Shown: in pieces, positions 54,709 to 63,856 of the stretch | Position numbering within the stretch: the stretch's first letter is position 1 | How the letters are laid out: every line of letters begins with the position of its first letter | NCBI RefSeq assembly: GCF_012927275.1 | Contig: NZ_JABBGG010000001.1 | Span: 744,001 to 808,000 of the forward strand | DNA: 64,000 bases | DNA from: Massilia polaris | GTDB taxonomy: Bacteria; Pseudomonadota; Gammaproteobacteria; Burkholderiales; Burkholderiaceae_D | Reading direction: 5' to 3' | The notes under the pieces: generated by a model | What the model saw: only the letters and a program-made list of their open reading frames with translations | Databases searched by the model: none | What the model was told of the DNA's origin: nothing | Made by a program: the position numbers and the translations under genes

Positions 54709-54737
54709 GGTGAAAATGGACCACAGGGAGAATCGCG

Positions 54738-56909
54738 ATGGTAACAAATACTGGTAAGGAACTGGACTTGCCGATCGAGGGGATGAGTTGCACCTCCTGC
54801 GCGGGCAGGGTCGAAAAGGCGCTGCGTGCCGTTCCCGGCGTGCTGGAAGCCACGGTCAACCTTGCAACAGAGCGCGCCACGGTGAGGACAGCGGGCAAAC
54901 CGGATGCCGCGGCACTGGTGCAGGCGGTAGAACGGGCTGGGTACAAGGCCACGCCCGGCCTCGGCGATGCGCCTGCGCTTGCGGGAACCGACCCGGTGGC
55001 GCGCGATGCGTGGCAAATCGGCATTGCCGCCGCTTTGACCCTGCCGCTGGCCATGCCGATGGCCGCCGAACTGTTTGGCCTTCACCTGATGTTACCCGCC
55101 TGGGTCCAATGGCTGCTGGCCACCCCGGTGCAGTTCTGGATCGGCGCGCGCTTCTACCGCGCAGGCTGGAAAGCGCTGCTGGCAAAGACCGGGAATATGG
55201 ACCTGCTGGTCGCCCTCGGCACCTCGGCGGCGTACGGCCTGAGCGTGTTCGAATGGCTGGGCGGCGGCGGGCACTTGTACTTCGAGGCCGCCGCTGTCGT
55301 CATCACGCTGGTCCGTCTCGGCAAATGGCTGGAAGCACGCGCCAAGCGCCAGACCACGGAAGCGATACGCGCGCTGCAGGCACTGCGTCCGGCAACCGCC
55401 CGCGTGCGCAAAAATGGCGAGGTGCGTGAAGTCCGCATTGAGAGGCTGCGCATCGGCGATGAAGTGGTGATCCGCCCGGGCGAGCGCATGCCGATGGACG
55501 GCGTCGTCATCGAAGGGACGACGCATGCCGACGAATCGATGCTGACCGGCGAGAGCATGCCGGTGACCAAGGGCACCGGCGACAAGGTGATTGGCGGCGC
55601 GGTCAACGGCGACGGCGCGATCGTCGCGCGCGCCGCCGCGCTTGGCGCCGAATCGACGCTGGCGCGCATCATCCGCGCGGTCGAGGACGCGCAGGCGGCC
55701 AAGGCGCCGGTGCAGCGGCTGGTCGACAAGGTGAGCGCCGTGTTCGTCCCGGCCGTCATCGTGATCGCGTTCGCGGCGTTCGCCGGCTGGTGGCTGTACA
55801 ACGGCGACTGGAGCGCCGCGCTGCTCAACGCCGTCGCGGTGCTGGTGATCGCTTGCCCATGTGCGCTCGGACTGGCGACGCCGACGGCCATCATGGCGGG
55901 CACCGGCGTCGCCGCGCGCCACGGCATCCTGATCAAGGATGCGGAAGCGCTCGAACTGCTGCACGGTGTGAATGTGGTCGCATTCGACAAGACCGGGACG
56001 CTCACGGCCGGCAAGCCGCGCCTGACGGCGCATATCGCAGCGAACGGCGACCATGGCGAACTGCTGGCCCTCTCGGCCGCTATACAACAAGGAAGCGAAC
56101 ATCCGCTGGCACGCGCGGTTGGCGAAGCAACTGCCGGCGTTGCAAGCGCGTCCGCCGTTGATGTGCGGGCGGTGCCCGGACACGGCGTCACGGCCAGCGT
56201 GGCAGGCGTGGGCTATGCGCTTGGCAACGCACGCCTGCTCGAACGTTTTGGCGTATCGCCCGGGGAGCTGGCTAAGGTCGCGCGGAGGCACGAAGACGCT
56301 GGCGCAACGGTGTCCTGGCTGGCGCAAACCGCGCCCGGGCCAAAGCTGGTCGGCATGCTGGCTTTCGGCGACGCGATCAAGCCGGAAAGCCGCGCTGCCG
56401 TGAACGGCCTGAAGGCGGCAGGAATCCGCACAGTCATGCTCACAGGCGACAACCAGGGCAGCGCCAGCCACATCGCAGGCCAGCTTGGCATCGACGAAGT
56501 CCATGCGCAGGTGCTCCCCGAGGGGAAGGCGGAAATCATCGTGCGGCTGCGCGCGAATGGCGCGCGCGTGGCGATGGTCGGTGACGGCATCAACGACGCA
56601 CCCGCGCTGGCTGCGGCAGATATCGGCATCGCGATGGGCGGCGGCACCGACGTGGCGATGCATACCGCCGGCGTCACGCTGATGCGCGGCGATCCGCGCC
56701 TGCTCGCCGACGCCATCGACATCTCGCGCCGAACCTACGCGAAGATCCGCCAGAACCTGTTCTGGGCTTTTGTATTCAATGCGGTTGGCGTGCCGCTGGC
56801 GGCCTTCGGCCTGCTCAATCCGATGATCGCGGGCGCGGCGATGGCGTTTTCGAGCGTCTCGGTGGTGAGTAACGCGCTGCTGTTGCGGCGCTGGCGGGGT
56901 GCGGAATGA
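54738..56909 (+). CDS. copA: Cu(I)-exporting P1B-type ATPase CopA
   Basis: A 723-residue inner-membrane pump moving Cu(I) to the periplasm. One N-terminal heavy-metal domain has G-M-S-C-T-S-C (residues 15-21). It is followed by eight membrane helices, the actuator 'TGES' motif, the ion-binding C-P-C in helix 6, the phosphorylation site DKTGT, 'SEHPLA' (the P1B His-Pro motif), and GDGIND. Asn/Met/Ser residues in helices 7 and 8 ('[12 protein letters not shown]', '[15 protein letters not shown]') are typical of Cu(I) specificity. Copper-induced through the CueR promoter upstream. cueR overlaps its stop. Confidence 0.95.
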   Translation: MVTNTGKELDLPIEGMSCTSCAGRVEKALRAVPGVLEATVNLATERATVRTAGKPDAAALVQAVERAGYKATPGLGDAPALAGTDPVARDAWQIGIAAALTLPLAMPMAAELFGLHLMLPAWVQWLLATPVQFWIGARFYRAGWKALLAKTGNMDLLVALGTSAAYGLSVFEWLGGGGHLYFEAAAVVITLVRLGKWLEARAKRQTTEAIRALQALRPATARVRKNGEVREVRIERLRIGDEVVIRPGERMPMDGVVIEGTTHADESMLTGESMPVTKGTGDKVIGGAVNGDGAIVARAAALGAESTLARIIRAVEDAQAAKAPVQRLVDKVSAVFVPAVIVIAFAAFAGWWLYNGDWSAALLNAVAVLVIACPCALGLATPTAIMAGTGVAARHGILIKDAEALELLHGVNVVAFDKTGTLTAGKPRLTAHIAANGDHGELLALSAAIQQGSEHPLARAVGEATAGVASASAVDVRAVPGHGVTASVAGVGYALGNARLLERFGVSPGELAKVARRHEDAGATVSWLAQTAPGPKLVGMLAFGDAIKPESRAAVNGLKAAGIRTVMLTGDNQGSASHIAGQLGIDEVHAQVLPEGKAEIIVRLRANGARVAMVGDGINDAPALAAADIGIAMGGGTDVAMHTAGVTLMRGDPRLLADAIDISRRTYAKIRQNLFWAFVFNAVGVPLAAFGLLNPMIAGAAMAFSSVSVVSNALLLRRWRGAE

Positions 56910-57304
56910 ATATCGGCGAAGCGGCAAAGGCCTCGGGCGTCTCGGCCAAGATGATCCGGCATTACGAGGCGATCGGGCTGACCGGCGAAGCGAAACGCAG
57001 CGATTCGGGTTACCGCGTGTATTCGGTGCGCGAGGTCCAGATGCTGCAGTTTATCCATCGCGGGCGCGAGCTGGGCTTCTCGCTGGAGCAGATCCGCGCG
57101 CTGCTCGCGCTGTGGCGGGACAAGCACCGCGCCAGCCAGGATGTATGCGCACTCGCCAACCAGCACATTGCGGAACTTGACCGCAAGATCGCGGAGATGC
57201 AGGCGATGCGGCGCACGCTGGAGAGCCTGGCGACCGCCTGCCATGGCGACGAGCGTCCCGATTGCCCTATCCTGGATGACCTGGCCACTGCGGGCGGCAG
57301 CTAA
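56906..57304 (+). CDS. cueR: Cu(I)-responsive MerR-family regulator CueR
   Basis: A 132-residue regulator. The N-terminal winged helix ('[21 protein letters not shown]') is followed by a dimerisation helix and the metal-binding loop with Cys112 and Cys120 in [11 protein letters not shown], the exact CueR spacing; Ser77 replaces the Cys used by divalent-metal homologues. It should repress and activate the promoter at 54678-54708. The ATG overlaps copA's TGA (56906-56909), so it is auto-regulated as part of the copA transcript. The 3' end overlaps the convergent ligase gene by 4 nt. Confidence 0.94.
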   Translation: MNIGEAAKASGVSAKMIRHYEAIGLTGEAKRSDSGYRVYSVREVQMLQFIHRGRELGFSLEQIRALLALWRDKHRASQDVCALANQHIAELDRKIAEMQAMRRTLESLATACHGDERPDCPILDDLATAGGS

Positions 57305-58518
57305 GGCGTCACCCTGGTGACCCGTTCATCGGGCAGGTCGAACATCTCGCTCGCCACGCGGGCAATGTCATTCACGCCGGACCCGGCCTCCATGTGCGCG
57401 GTCAGCCAGCGCGCCTGGCCGCCCTTGGCCATCAACTCGCGGATCACCTCGCACGCCGTGCCGAAACCGGGATCGAGCGAGGCGGCCGACAGCCGCTGCA
57501 GGTCGTTCTCGACCACCTGGCAGACAGGCAGCCGCGCGCCGTTTTCCGGATCGATCCAGATCGCGCTGACGCCATCCTTGGCCGCGTTGAAGCGGTTCCA
57601 CGCGTACAGCTCGCGGCTGCTGTCGGAGGGCCATTCGCCGCGCCGCCCGTATGCTTCGATGCACAGTTCGCGCGCGTAGCTCGCCAGTGCGGCGGCATAC
57701 GCAGGGCGCAGCGGCGTATCGAGCACCCGGAGTTCGACGGTCCCGTATTCCGGCTTTGGCCGCACGTCCCAGTAGAAGTCCTTGATCGAGCCGACGATGC
57801 CGTGGCCTGCCAGCCGCTCGAAATACTCTTCGAATCCTTTCCAGCTGCGGATATCGGAAGGCATTGTGCCGCTCATCGGGAAAGCGCCGACGACGTTGCT
57901 GCGCGAGCTGCAGAAGCCCGAATCCTCGCCTTGCCAGCACGGCGAGTTGGCCGACAGCGCGATGAACAGGGGCGCGCGCTGCGTCAGCCACGCCGCGATG
58001 CGGATCGCTTCATCCGCGTCCGGCACGCCGATATGCACGTGCATGCCGAATACCGTGAACAGTTTGGCGAGATAGCCGAATTTACGCGCCGATGCACGGT
58101 AGCGTTCCTTCGGATAGATGCGCTGTTCCGCCCACTTCTGGAACGGATGCGCGCCGCCGCCAGAAATGGCGGCGCCCACCTGGAACGCGGCGCTGCGCAC
58201 CGCCTCGCGGATCTCTTCGACCTGCGCCGCGGCCTGGTCGTAGCCGCCGAGGATGGAGGTGGCCACTTCCAGCATCGAGGTGGTGATTTCGGGCGTGGCC
58301 ACCCATTCCTTCTTGCGCTGGTCCAGCAATCGAAGGATGTCCGGCGCGGCGGGCAGCAGGTCGTAGGTCAGGCGGTCGAGCACCATCAGTTCCAGCTCGA
58401 TGCCCATCGATCCCATGCGCGAGTGCGCGAACGGCGGCAGGTAGGCGGGCCCGGTACCGGAGACCGCCCGTGCCTGCGCTTCTTCCAGCGAGATGATCTG
58501 TTCGGCCTTTTCGGTCAT
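57301..58518 (-). CDS. YbdK-family carboxylate-amine ligase (GCS2)
   Basis: A 405-residue protein with the glutamate-cysteine-ligase type 2 fold ('MGIELELMVLDRLTYDL' near the start with conserved Glu metal ligands, 'HPFQKWAEQRIYPKERY', 'HVHIGVPDADEAIRI'). Such enzymes join an amino acid to glutamate via an acyl phosphate, but YbdK-like members have weak or unknown natural activity. It directly follows the antiporter gene (stop and start abut) on the minus strand. Together with the exported protein upstream it forms a three-gene unit of unclear purpose. Confidence 0.88.
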   Translation of the reverse strand: MTEKAEQIISLEEAQARAVSGTGPAYLPPFAHSRMGSMGIELELMVLDRLTYDLLPAAPDILRLLDQRKKEWVATPEITTSMLEVATSILGGYDQAAAQVEEIREAVRSAAFQVGAAISGGGAHPFQKWAEQRIYPKERYRASARKFGYLAKLFTVFGMHVHIGVPDADEAIRIAAWLTQRAPLFIALSANSPCWQGEDSGFCSSRSNVVGAFPMSGTMPSDIRSWKGFEEYFERLAGHGIVGSIKDFYWDVRPKPEYGTVELRVLDTPLRPAYAAALASYARELCIEAYGRRGEWPSDSSRELYAWNRFNAAKDGVSAIWIDPENGARLPVCQVVENDLQRLSAASLDPGFGTACEVIRELMAKGGQARWLTAHMEAGSGVNDIARVASEMFDLPDERVTRVTP

Positions 58519-59724
58519 TTAATCCTCCTCCTCGTGCGTTTCGCCCGCGATCTTCAGTCCCCACCAGGTGAGGGCAGGGGCGATCAGGACATTCAATGCG
58601 AGCAGCGAAGCGATCACCTGCGCCGCCGCGGGTCCAAGGCCGGAATAGGTGCCGAGGGAGTTGTCGACCATCAGTGTGCCGAAGCTGACCAGGGAGCACA
58701 TCGACACCGCCATCGCGTTCTTCTTGTGTGCGCTCCATGCTCCGCTGCCGATGAATGCGATGCGGGTGACGCCGATGCGCACCATGAATATCAGTAGCGC
58801 CAGCGCGAGGACGGCGGGATTCATCAGCTGCTGGATCTCGACCAGCGCCGCCGACATCATGAACAGCAGCGCGTAGCCGATGTCCTGGCCGGTCTTGAGC
58901 TGGGCCTGGAACACGTTGTCGCGCTTTTCCGCGTTACGCAGCAGGAGTCCCATCAACAGCAGCGACAGCAGCGCGCTGGACCCGGTGACAGAACACAGTC
59001 CCAGGTCCATCAGCAGCGCGGCCAGCAGCATGCCGGGCCGCTGGCGTGCCGGCGCACGCGTGACGCGGGTGGCGACCGCATACAAGCCGTAGCAGGCCAC
59101 GGCGATGACCGCGCCCAGCGCGAGCTTGGAGAGCTCGCCCCCGAGTTCCGCGCCAAAGCCGTTGGAAGCGGGATCTTGCATCTTCATCCAGGCCAGCGCG
59201 GGCCCGAGCGCCAGCAAGGCGATCACATTGCCGATGCCGACCATGTTCGCGCCGGCGAAGGTCGCCACGCCGCTGGCGTTGGAATCGGCCGCCATCGACG
59301 CGAAGATGATCGGGCTGGCGGCGATCAGCACCACCGCGATGAACGCGGCTTCGCCGCTCGGAATGCCGAATGCGGCCAGGCAGGCGAAGCTGGCGAATCC
59401 ACGCAGCAGGCTGGCGAGCACCAGGCTGGCGCCTTCACGCCCGCTGTTCCACAGCCATTGCAGGTCCATCTTGCGCCCGACTTCAAACAGCACCAGCGCG
59501 GTGGCGGCATTGAACAGTTCCTGGAACTGCGACAGCAAAGGCGCGTCGACCAATCCGAGCCCGCTGACGCCGACCAGCAGGCCGGCGATCACGGCGCCAT
59601 ACAGCTTCGGCAGGCCGCGCGACGCCAGCCCGAGGCCGATCAGCTGGGCCAGCAGCAGGCCGGCACCGATGATCGCCAGCGGCGAAAACAGCCACGGCGC
59701 GAGTTCGAAAATCCTATCGCTCAT
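58519..59724 (-). CDS. CPA-type cation:proton antiporter
   Basis: A 401-residue inner-membrane protein with about 12 helices and the Na+/H+ exchanger fold. Landmarks are 'LPKLYGAVIAGLLVGVSGL', 'ATALVLFEVGRKMDLQWLW' and 'AAFIAVVLIAASPIIFASMA'. It lacks the C-terminal TrkA-N/RCK regulatory domain common in KefB/KefC. The ATG at 59724 has GGAG 8 nt upstream. It overlaps the upstream exported-protein gene by 11 nt and abuts the ligase gene. A glutathione-like ligand made by the ligase could gate it, by analogy with Kef systems; this is speculation. Confidence 0.84.
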   Translation of the reverse strand: MSDRIFELAPWLFSPLAIIGAGLLLAQLIGLGLASRGLPKLYGAVIAGLLVGVSGLGLVDAPLLSQFQELFNAATALVLFEVGRKMDLQWLWNSGREGASLVLASLLRGFASFACLAAFGIPSGEAAFIAVVLIAASPIIFASMAADSNASGVATFAGANMVGIGNVIALLALGPALAWMKMQDPASNGFGAELGGELSKLALGAVIAVACYGLYAVATRVTRAPARQRPGMLLAALLMDLGLCSVTGSSALLSLLLMGLLLRNAEKRDNVFQAQLKTGQDIGYALLFMMSAALVEIQQLMNPAVLALALLIFMVRIGVTRIAFIGSGAWSAHKKNAMAVSMCSLVSFGTLMVDNSLGTYSGLGPAAAQVIASLLALNVLIAPALTWWGLKIAGETHEEED

Positions 59725-60808
59725 GGTTGGCACTCCAGGTATCGGCAATGCCGGTCATCTCGCGCTCGATGGCGCGCAGCGTGCCGCTGCCGGCCGCGAG
59801 CCCGGATGGCGTGTCGTAGCGCGCCGGAAGCGTGGCGCCGACCTGGGCGCGGATCGGCGCCTCGCCGGATTTTTGCGGGATCCAGAGCTGGCCGGTGACG
59901 TTGCTGCGCTCGGTCCAGATGGCGGCATATTTGGCGCCGGAACGTGGCGCGGCGGCTGGCGCGTCCAACAGGCGGAACGGCATCAGGAAGGTGGCGCCAG
60001 GGTAGCGCCGCGCCAGCTGGATCTGCATCGCGGCCCGTTGTTCAAGGCGCGCATCCTCACGTGCACGCGGCAGGGGCAAGGGAGCGCTGGCCGGCGGCAA
60101 TGGCGCCATGCGCAGGCACTTGCCGTCGCTGTTCCAGCGCCAGCCGTCGTGCGCGATTTCGCCAGCCCGGCCTTTCAGGTTCGTTTCCCACGCCTTGCGC
60201 AGGGGTGTCGCGGGGCCCGTGTCGCCAGCGCGGACTTTCGATGCTGCTTCCCCGATCAGCTTCCAGCGGCCCTCCTGCCAGGTACGCGTGGCGGCGCGCG
60301 TGGAGGGCGACCAGGTCCATTCCGTGGCCGTCCAAACGCCGGGCTCGCGCATTTCGACAGTTGCGATGCGCTCTGTTCCGTTGTCGCCCGGCCCGCCAAG
60401 ATAGTGCGACTTCCAGCCGCTGTGCCAGGCCGCGCCAGGCGCCGCTGGCTGCCCGCCGAGGCGCGGGCGCTGCCACGCCAGCCACGCGGCCGGCGGCGCG
60501 ATGCAGGCGCCGGGAACAGCGCTGGCCTGCCAGCGCCGCATCTCGAGGCGGCCCTGCCAGACGCACATCGGCGGCGCCTCCTTCCATCCGGCCGGGCCCG
60601 CAACGACGCCGGTGTCGGGCCCGCACTTGCTCGGGCGATGTTGGGCCAGCCTGGCGAAATCGACGGTTTCCGGTTCGGCTTTTTTACGCGATCTGCCGGG
60701 TGCGGCCGTAGCCGGCAGGTGGGTCACGATGACTGCGGCAAGCAGGAGCGCGGGGCCAGTCATGAAGGCCGGGCGCGGCATGCGCCTGTGTCGGGGGCTC
60801 ATCGCCAT
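59714..60808 (-). CDS. Exported protein of unknown function, 364 aa
   Basis: A secreted or periplasmic protein with a signal peptide after a basic start ('MAMSPRHRRMPRPAFMTGPALLLAAVIVTHLPATAA', i.e. about residues 1-36). The mature part is Trp-rich (about 17 Trp), contains four Cys (e.g. 'SKCGPDTG', 'PPMCVWQG'), and has a Lys/Arg-rich N-terminal stretch. No family is recognised. The ATG at 60808 has GGAG 8 nt upstream; a longer reading to 61108 is not supported. It is the first gene of a minus-strand operon and overlaps the antiporter gene by 11 nt. Confidence 0.72.
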   Translation of the reverse strand: MAMSPRHRRMPRPAFMTGPALLLAAVIVTHLPATAAPGRSRKKAEPETVDFARLAQHRPSKCGPDTGVVAGPAGWKEAPPMCVWQGRLEMRRWQASAVPGACIAPPAAWLAWQRPRLGGQPAAPGAAWHSGWKSHYLGGPGDNGTERIATVEMREPGVWTATEWTWSPSTRAATRTWQEGRWKLIGEAASKVRAGDTGPATPLRKAWETNLKGRAGEIAHDGWRWNSDGKCLRMAPLPPASAPLPLPRAREDARLEQRAAMQIQLARRYPGATFLMPFRLLDAPAAAPRSGAKYAAIWTERSNVTGQLWIPQKSGEAPIRAQVGATLPARYDTPSGLAAGSGTLRAIEREMTGIADTWSANHER

Positions 60809-61173
60809 CAGTTGTTCTCCGGTGGTTTTCTGAAGACGAAAGCATCGGCAGACTGGCGCGCTTTCATGGTCGTCTTCGAGTGAATAAGGCTGCTGCCCCC
60901 GATCAGGTTGCATTTTTCGGTAAGGTAGCGGCGGCGTGCAAGCTGTACGGCGTCCCACGACAGCTTGGGCGCCGCGAAGCAGCAGCAAGGCTTCGAGGAA
61001 GGGGACAGAGGGGATCGCGAGCAGGACGAATCGCCGCGTTTCTTCAGGAATTTGGGCCGGCCCGGTCAAAGTCATCGGTGCGGCGGCCGCGCGTTCAGGC
61101 ATCGCCATCGCGCGCGCTGCGCAATGTCTTTACCTGTGGGACGGACTGAATAGTAAAAGAAATGCATCGCCGC

Positions 61174-61202
61174 ATTATACATTTTGACAATGATGGCCAC
61201 AA
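61174..61202 (-). promoter_or_regulatory. Candidate sigma-70 promoter for the exported-protein operon
   Basis: On the minus strand TTGTGG and a perfect TATAAT (complement of 61174-61179) are 17 bp apart. The nearest gene downstream starts at 60808, implying a leader of about 360 nt. The -35 is a weak match (three of six). Confidence 0.4.
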
Positions 61203-61215
61203 ATATGTGTATAAG
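61184..61215 (+). promoter_or_regulatory. Possible plus-strand promoter upstream of a terminator
   Basis: A perfect -35 TTGACA (61184-61189) is followed by TATAAG (61210-61215). The spacer is 20 bp, longer than the usual 17, so strength or need for an activator is uncertain. Transcription from here would run into the hairpin at 61291. Confidence 0.35.
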
Positions 61216-61290
61216 GCACAATGAGTTGGTGGGCAATTCAGGCGTATCGATTGCTACGGCACTGCGATGAGGTGTGATACCGGGTCTCCT

Positions 61291-61318
61291 GCCCCCGGCA
61301 TTGGCCGGGGGCTTTTTT
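61291..61318 (+). terminator. Rho-independent terminator (leader attenuator or small-RNA end)
   Basis: A perfect 9-bp stem (GCCCCCGGC at 61291-61299 with GCCGGGGGC at 61304-61312), a 4-base loop and six T form a strong intrinsic terminator. No coding gene ends just before it on the plus strand; the upstream segment (about 61220-61290) is non-coding. An alternative helix, CCGGG (61280-61284) with CCCGG (61294-61298), would break the stem and act as an antiterminator. Confidence 0.8.
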
Positions 61319-61422
61319 ATGCTTGAAGGAAAAGCTGGTCCGCGCCGTGGGAGCCTACCGTTGACGTACAATCAATGGTTCCGGGCGCGCGCTTTGGCAC
61401 AGGCTCATCTTCAGGATTCACC

Positions 61423-62730
61423 ATGGAAATCACGCTGTTGTTCGGCCTTATCATTCTGAATGGCATGTTCGCCATGTCGGAAATCGCCCTGGTCACGGCC
61501 CGCAAGGGGCGGCTGGTGCGGCTGGCAAACGCGGGCGACGGCGCGGCGCAGGTCGCCATCGAACTGGGCGAGGAACCGACCAAGTTCCTGTCGACGGTGC
61601 AGATCGGCATTACATCAATCGGCGTACTGAACGGCATGGTCGGCGAAGCAACGCTGGCCGCCCCGCTCGCCATGTGGCTGCAATCGCTGGGCACGCCGCT
61701 GGGCGCGTCCGAATTCACGGCAAGCGCACTGGTCGTCGTGGCAATTACATATTTCACGATCGTGCTGGGCGAACTGGTGCCGAAGCGTCTCGCCCAGATC
61801 AATCCGGAACCGCTGGCGCGCGCTGTGGCGCGGCCGATGCGTTTCCTGGCCATCGTCGCGAAACCTTTCGTCATGCTGTTGTCGTCGTCGACCAGGCTGA
61901 TCCTGCGGCTGTTTGGCGTGAAGGATTCCGGTCAGCAGCCAATCACCGAGGACGACCTGCACATGATCCTCGAGGAAGGATCCGAGGCGGGCATCATCGA
62001 ACACCAGGAGCACCGCATGGTGCGCAACCTGTTCCGCCTCGACGACCGCCAGATCTCGTCGTTCATGGTGCCGCGCGGCGAGGTGGTGTGCCTGAATGTC
62101 GAGGATGATTTCGAGGTCAACCTGAAACGGCTGGAAGCGAGTCCGCATTCGCGCTTTCCGGTCATCCGCGGCGGCTGGGGCGATATCCTCGGGGTCGCCA
62201 CCGCGCGCCAGATGCTGGCGCAGCTGCTGCGCGGCGAGCGGCCTGAGCTCGCGGGCAACCTGGAGGAGCCGGTCTACCTGCCGGAGTCGCTGACCGGCAT
62301 GGAATTACTGGAGAACTTCAAGAGTTCAGGGACGCAGCTGGCGTTTATTGTCGATGAATACGGGCAGGTGCAAGGCATCGTGACCCTGCAGGATGTGCTC
62401 GAATCGATCACCGGAGAGTTCAAGACCCACCACGCCGAAGACGCGTGGGCCGTGCGCCGCGAGGACGGTTCATGGCTGCTCGATGGCCTGATACCGATCC
62501 CGGAACTGAAGGACTGCCTGGCGCTGAGTGACTTGCCCGAGGAAAGCCGCGGCCGCTACAACACGCTCAGCGGCATGCTGCTGCTGTTGCTTGGCGACAT
62601 ACCGAAGACGGGTGAGATTTGTACCTGGGGCAGCTGGAAGTTCGAAATCGTCGACCTCGATGGCCTGCGTATCGATAAGGTGCTGGCGTCGCCGCTGGCG
62701 CGGCAAACGGGCAATGGCGGGGCGCGCTAG
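61423..62730 (+). CDS. CNNM/CorC-HlyC-type transporter with CBS domains
   Basis: A 435-residue membrane protein of the hemolysin-like CNNM family. The N-terminal CNNM domain (about 1-190, three to four helices, 'LNGMFAMSEIALVTARKGRL') is followed by two CBS domains (about 205-335; 'VPRGEVVCLNVED', 'FIVDEYGQVQGIVTLQDVLESITGE') and the C-terminal CorC_HlyC domain ('YNTLSGMLLLLLGDIPKTGE'). Relatives move Mg2+ or other divalent ions, gated by nucleotide binding to CBS. The ATG has AGGA 8 nt upstream. An upstream terminator with possible antiterminator may control it. Confidence 0.88.
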   Translation: MEITLLFGLIILNGMFAMSEIALVTARKGRLVRLANAGDGAAQVAIELGEEPTKFLSTVQIGITSIGVLNGMVGEATLAAPLAMWLQSLGTPLGASEFTASALVVVAITYFTIVLGELVPKRLAQINPEPLARAVARPMRFLAIVAKPFVMLLSSSTRLILRLFGVKDSGQQPITEDDLHMILEEGSEAGIIEHQEHRMVRNLFRLDDRQISSFMVPRGEVVCLNVEDDFEVNLKRLEASPHSRFPVIRGGWGDILGVATARQMLAQLLRGERPELAGNLEEPVYLPESLTGMELLENFKSSGTQLAFIVDEYGQVQGIVTLQDVLESITGEFKTHHAEDAWAVRREDGSWLLDGLIPIPELKDCLALSDLPEESRGRYNTLSGMLLLLLGDIPKTGEICTWGSWKFEIVDLDGLRIDKVLASPLARQTGNGGAR

Positions 62731-63254
62731 CTTTCCGCCAGCAGCACCTTGGCACTGGCCGGGTCGGCATTGAGCAGCGATATCACGCTGGCGAGATCGG
62801 TTTCGAGGCGGTTCAGCGTGGCCAGGTCGAGGCCTGCGAGCGCTCCCGGCAGCACGCCTGCAAACGGGGCCGGCGCCGAATCGAGCACCGCCGCGCCCGC
62901 CGGCAGCAGCGCCAGCAGCACGATGCGGCGATCGCGGTCGCTGCGCTCGGCCGCCACCAGCCTGCGGTCAAGCAGGCTCTTGACCAGGTTGCTTGCGGTC
63001 GACTGATGGACGTCGAGCGCGCGCGCGAGGTCGTTGACGCCGATGCCGGGCGTGGCGCGGATCTCGCTCAGCGCCCATAACATGGCGCCGCCAATGCCGG
63101 TGTCGCGTTCGACCTGGCGGAAGTGGCTTTTCACGGTGTTAAAAACGATCCGGAACTGGCGCAGCACACGCACGGCAGCGGCCTCGTCTGCTATGAGGCT
63201 AGCCGCGCCGGTTGCCGGGCTTTCTGCACTGGGATCAGGAGTCGTGCTTGTCAT
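62727..63254 (-). CDS. MarR-family transcriptional regulator
   Basis: A 175-residue winged-helix protein. The DNA-binding part is 'MLWALSEIRATPGIGVNDLARALDVHQSTASNLVKSLLDRRLV', with the wing 'ERSDRDRRIVLLAL'. The N-terminal 25 residues are extended and Ala/Ser-rich compared with typical MarR proteins. The effector is unknown. It converges on the transporter gene with a 4-nt overlap. A palindrome with 9-bp half-sites 38 nt upstream of its start may be its operator. Confidence 0.88.
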   Translation of the reverse strand: MTSTTPDPSAESPATGAASLIADEAAAVRVLRQFRIVFNTVKSHFRQVERDTGIGGAMLWALSEIRATPGIGVNDLARALDVHQSTASNLVKSLLDRRLVAAERSDRDRRIVLLALLPAGAAVLDSAPAPFAGVLPGALAGLDLATLNRLETDLASVISLLNADPASAKVLLAES

Positions 63255-63292
63255 TTCGAAATCATAGCTGAAAAGCCACCGGGAGAGAAACG

Positions 63293-63324
63293 GTCAATAC
63301 GGCGGAGGCTCCGCGCGTATTGAC
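63293..63324. promoter_or_regulatory. Palindrome upstream of the MarR-type gene
   Basis: Half-sites GTCAATACG (63293-63301) and CGTATTGAC (63316-63324) are perfect inverted repeats; the inner bases also pair (GCGGAG with CTCCGC). It lies 38 nt before the start of the MarR gene and overlaps where its promoter is expected (a TATGAT on the minus strand is at 63261-63266). It is a candidate autoregulatory operator. Confidence 0.5.
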
Positions 63325-63856
63325 TGGAACGGCTTCGATGAGGACTAATAGAAGCGACACTGATCCTGCCTTCGCGCCTGCGCTTTATCGACTCGTAAAA
63401 ATCGGGCTCGCCGCGACGCATCGCATGCTCCGCCTTGACCGGCATTGGCATTGGCAATGATTGCACTCTGCAGATGATGCAGGCATTTGTCGTGCCGACT
63501 TCCAGGAGAACGACTGAACCAGGCAAGGATGCCCTGCTCCTGCTGTCGTTATTAATCCCGAAGTTGGTGGCGCCAGCGTGTACGGCGACTTGACTTCATG
63601 ATACCCTCCGGGCGTAGAAAGCTGCGACGTTGTTGGCCGGTTGCGCGGTCGCGCACGGCGCTTCCTGCTCTGCGTTTGTTAACGCAGGGAGGCTAGGCGA
63701 CAATGGCTGAATGTTTTCCTTGAAATCGATATAGCTGAGCAGTCGAGACTGCAAGCGCCCCCAGAACATGAATCCATATACCTTCGAACCCTTGGATGAT
63801 CGTCGTGCGGCACGTGAAGCATGAGCTGTGCGTGGGTACGACACGACGATCGGCTA
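63325..63856. other. 532-bp stretch with no convincing gene
   Basis: This segment has weak coding signal and lower GC than the rest. A minus-strand frame at 63596-63844 (82 codons, ending at GGAGG-ATCATGA) is followed at 63599 by a tiny 15-codon frame. Neither has recognisable homology or strong third-position GC bias. The segment looks like degraded or accessory DNA at the edge of the window. Confidence 0.4.

Larger units (their letters stand above)
60809..61422. other. 614-bp intergenic region
   Basis: Short reading frames here (e.g. 60880-61149) show no codon bias or family resemblance, so I call no gene. The right half is less GC-rich than the surroundings. It contains a minus-strand promoter (61174-61202), a possible plus-strand promoter (61184-61215), a terminator hairpin (61291-61318) and the leader of the transporter gene at 61423. 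The left half (60809-61170) appears to be a long 5' leader of the exported-protein operon, or empty. Confidence 0.5.

Noticed and set aside
60880-61149. 89-codon plus-strand frame in the intergenic region
   Set aside because: No ribosome site, irregular composition, and other frames of similar length overlap it.
63785-63800. GGGTTCGAAGG on the minus strand as a tRNA T-arm
   Set aside because: No matching T-stem, anticodon arm or acceptor stem around it.
63596-63844. 82-codon minus-strand frame near the right edge
   Set aside because: No family resemblance, weak codon bias; the nearby GGAGG-ATCATG only leads to a 15-codon frame. Left as uncertain DNA.
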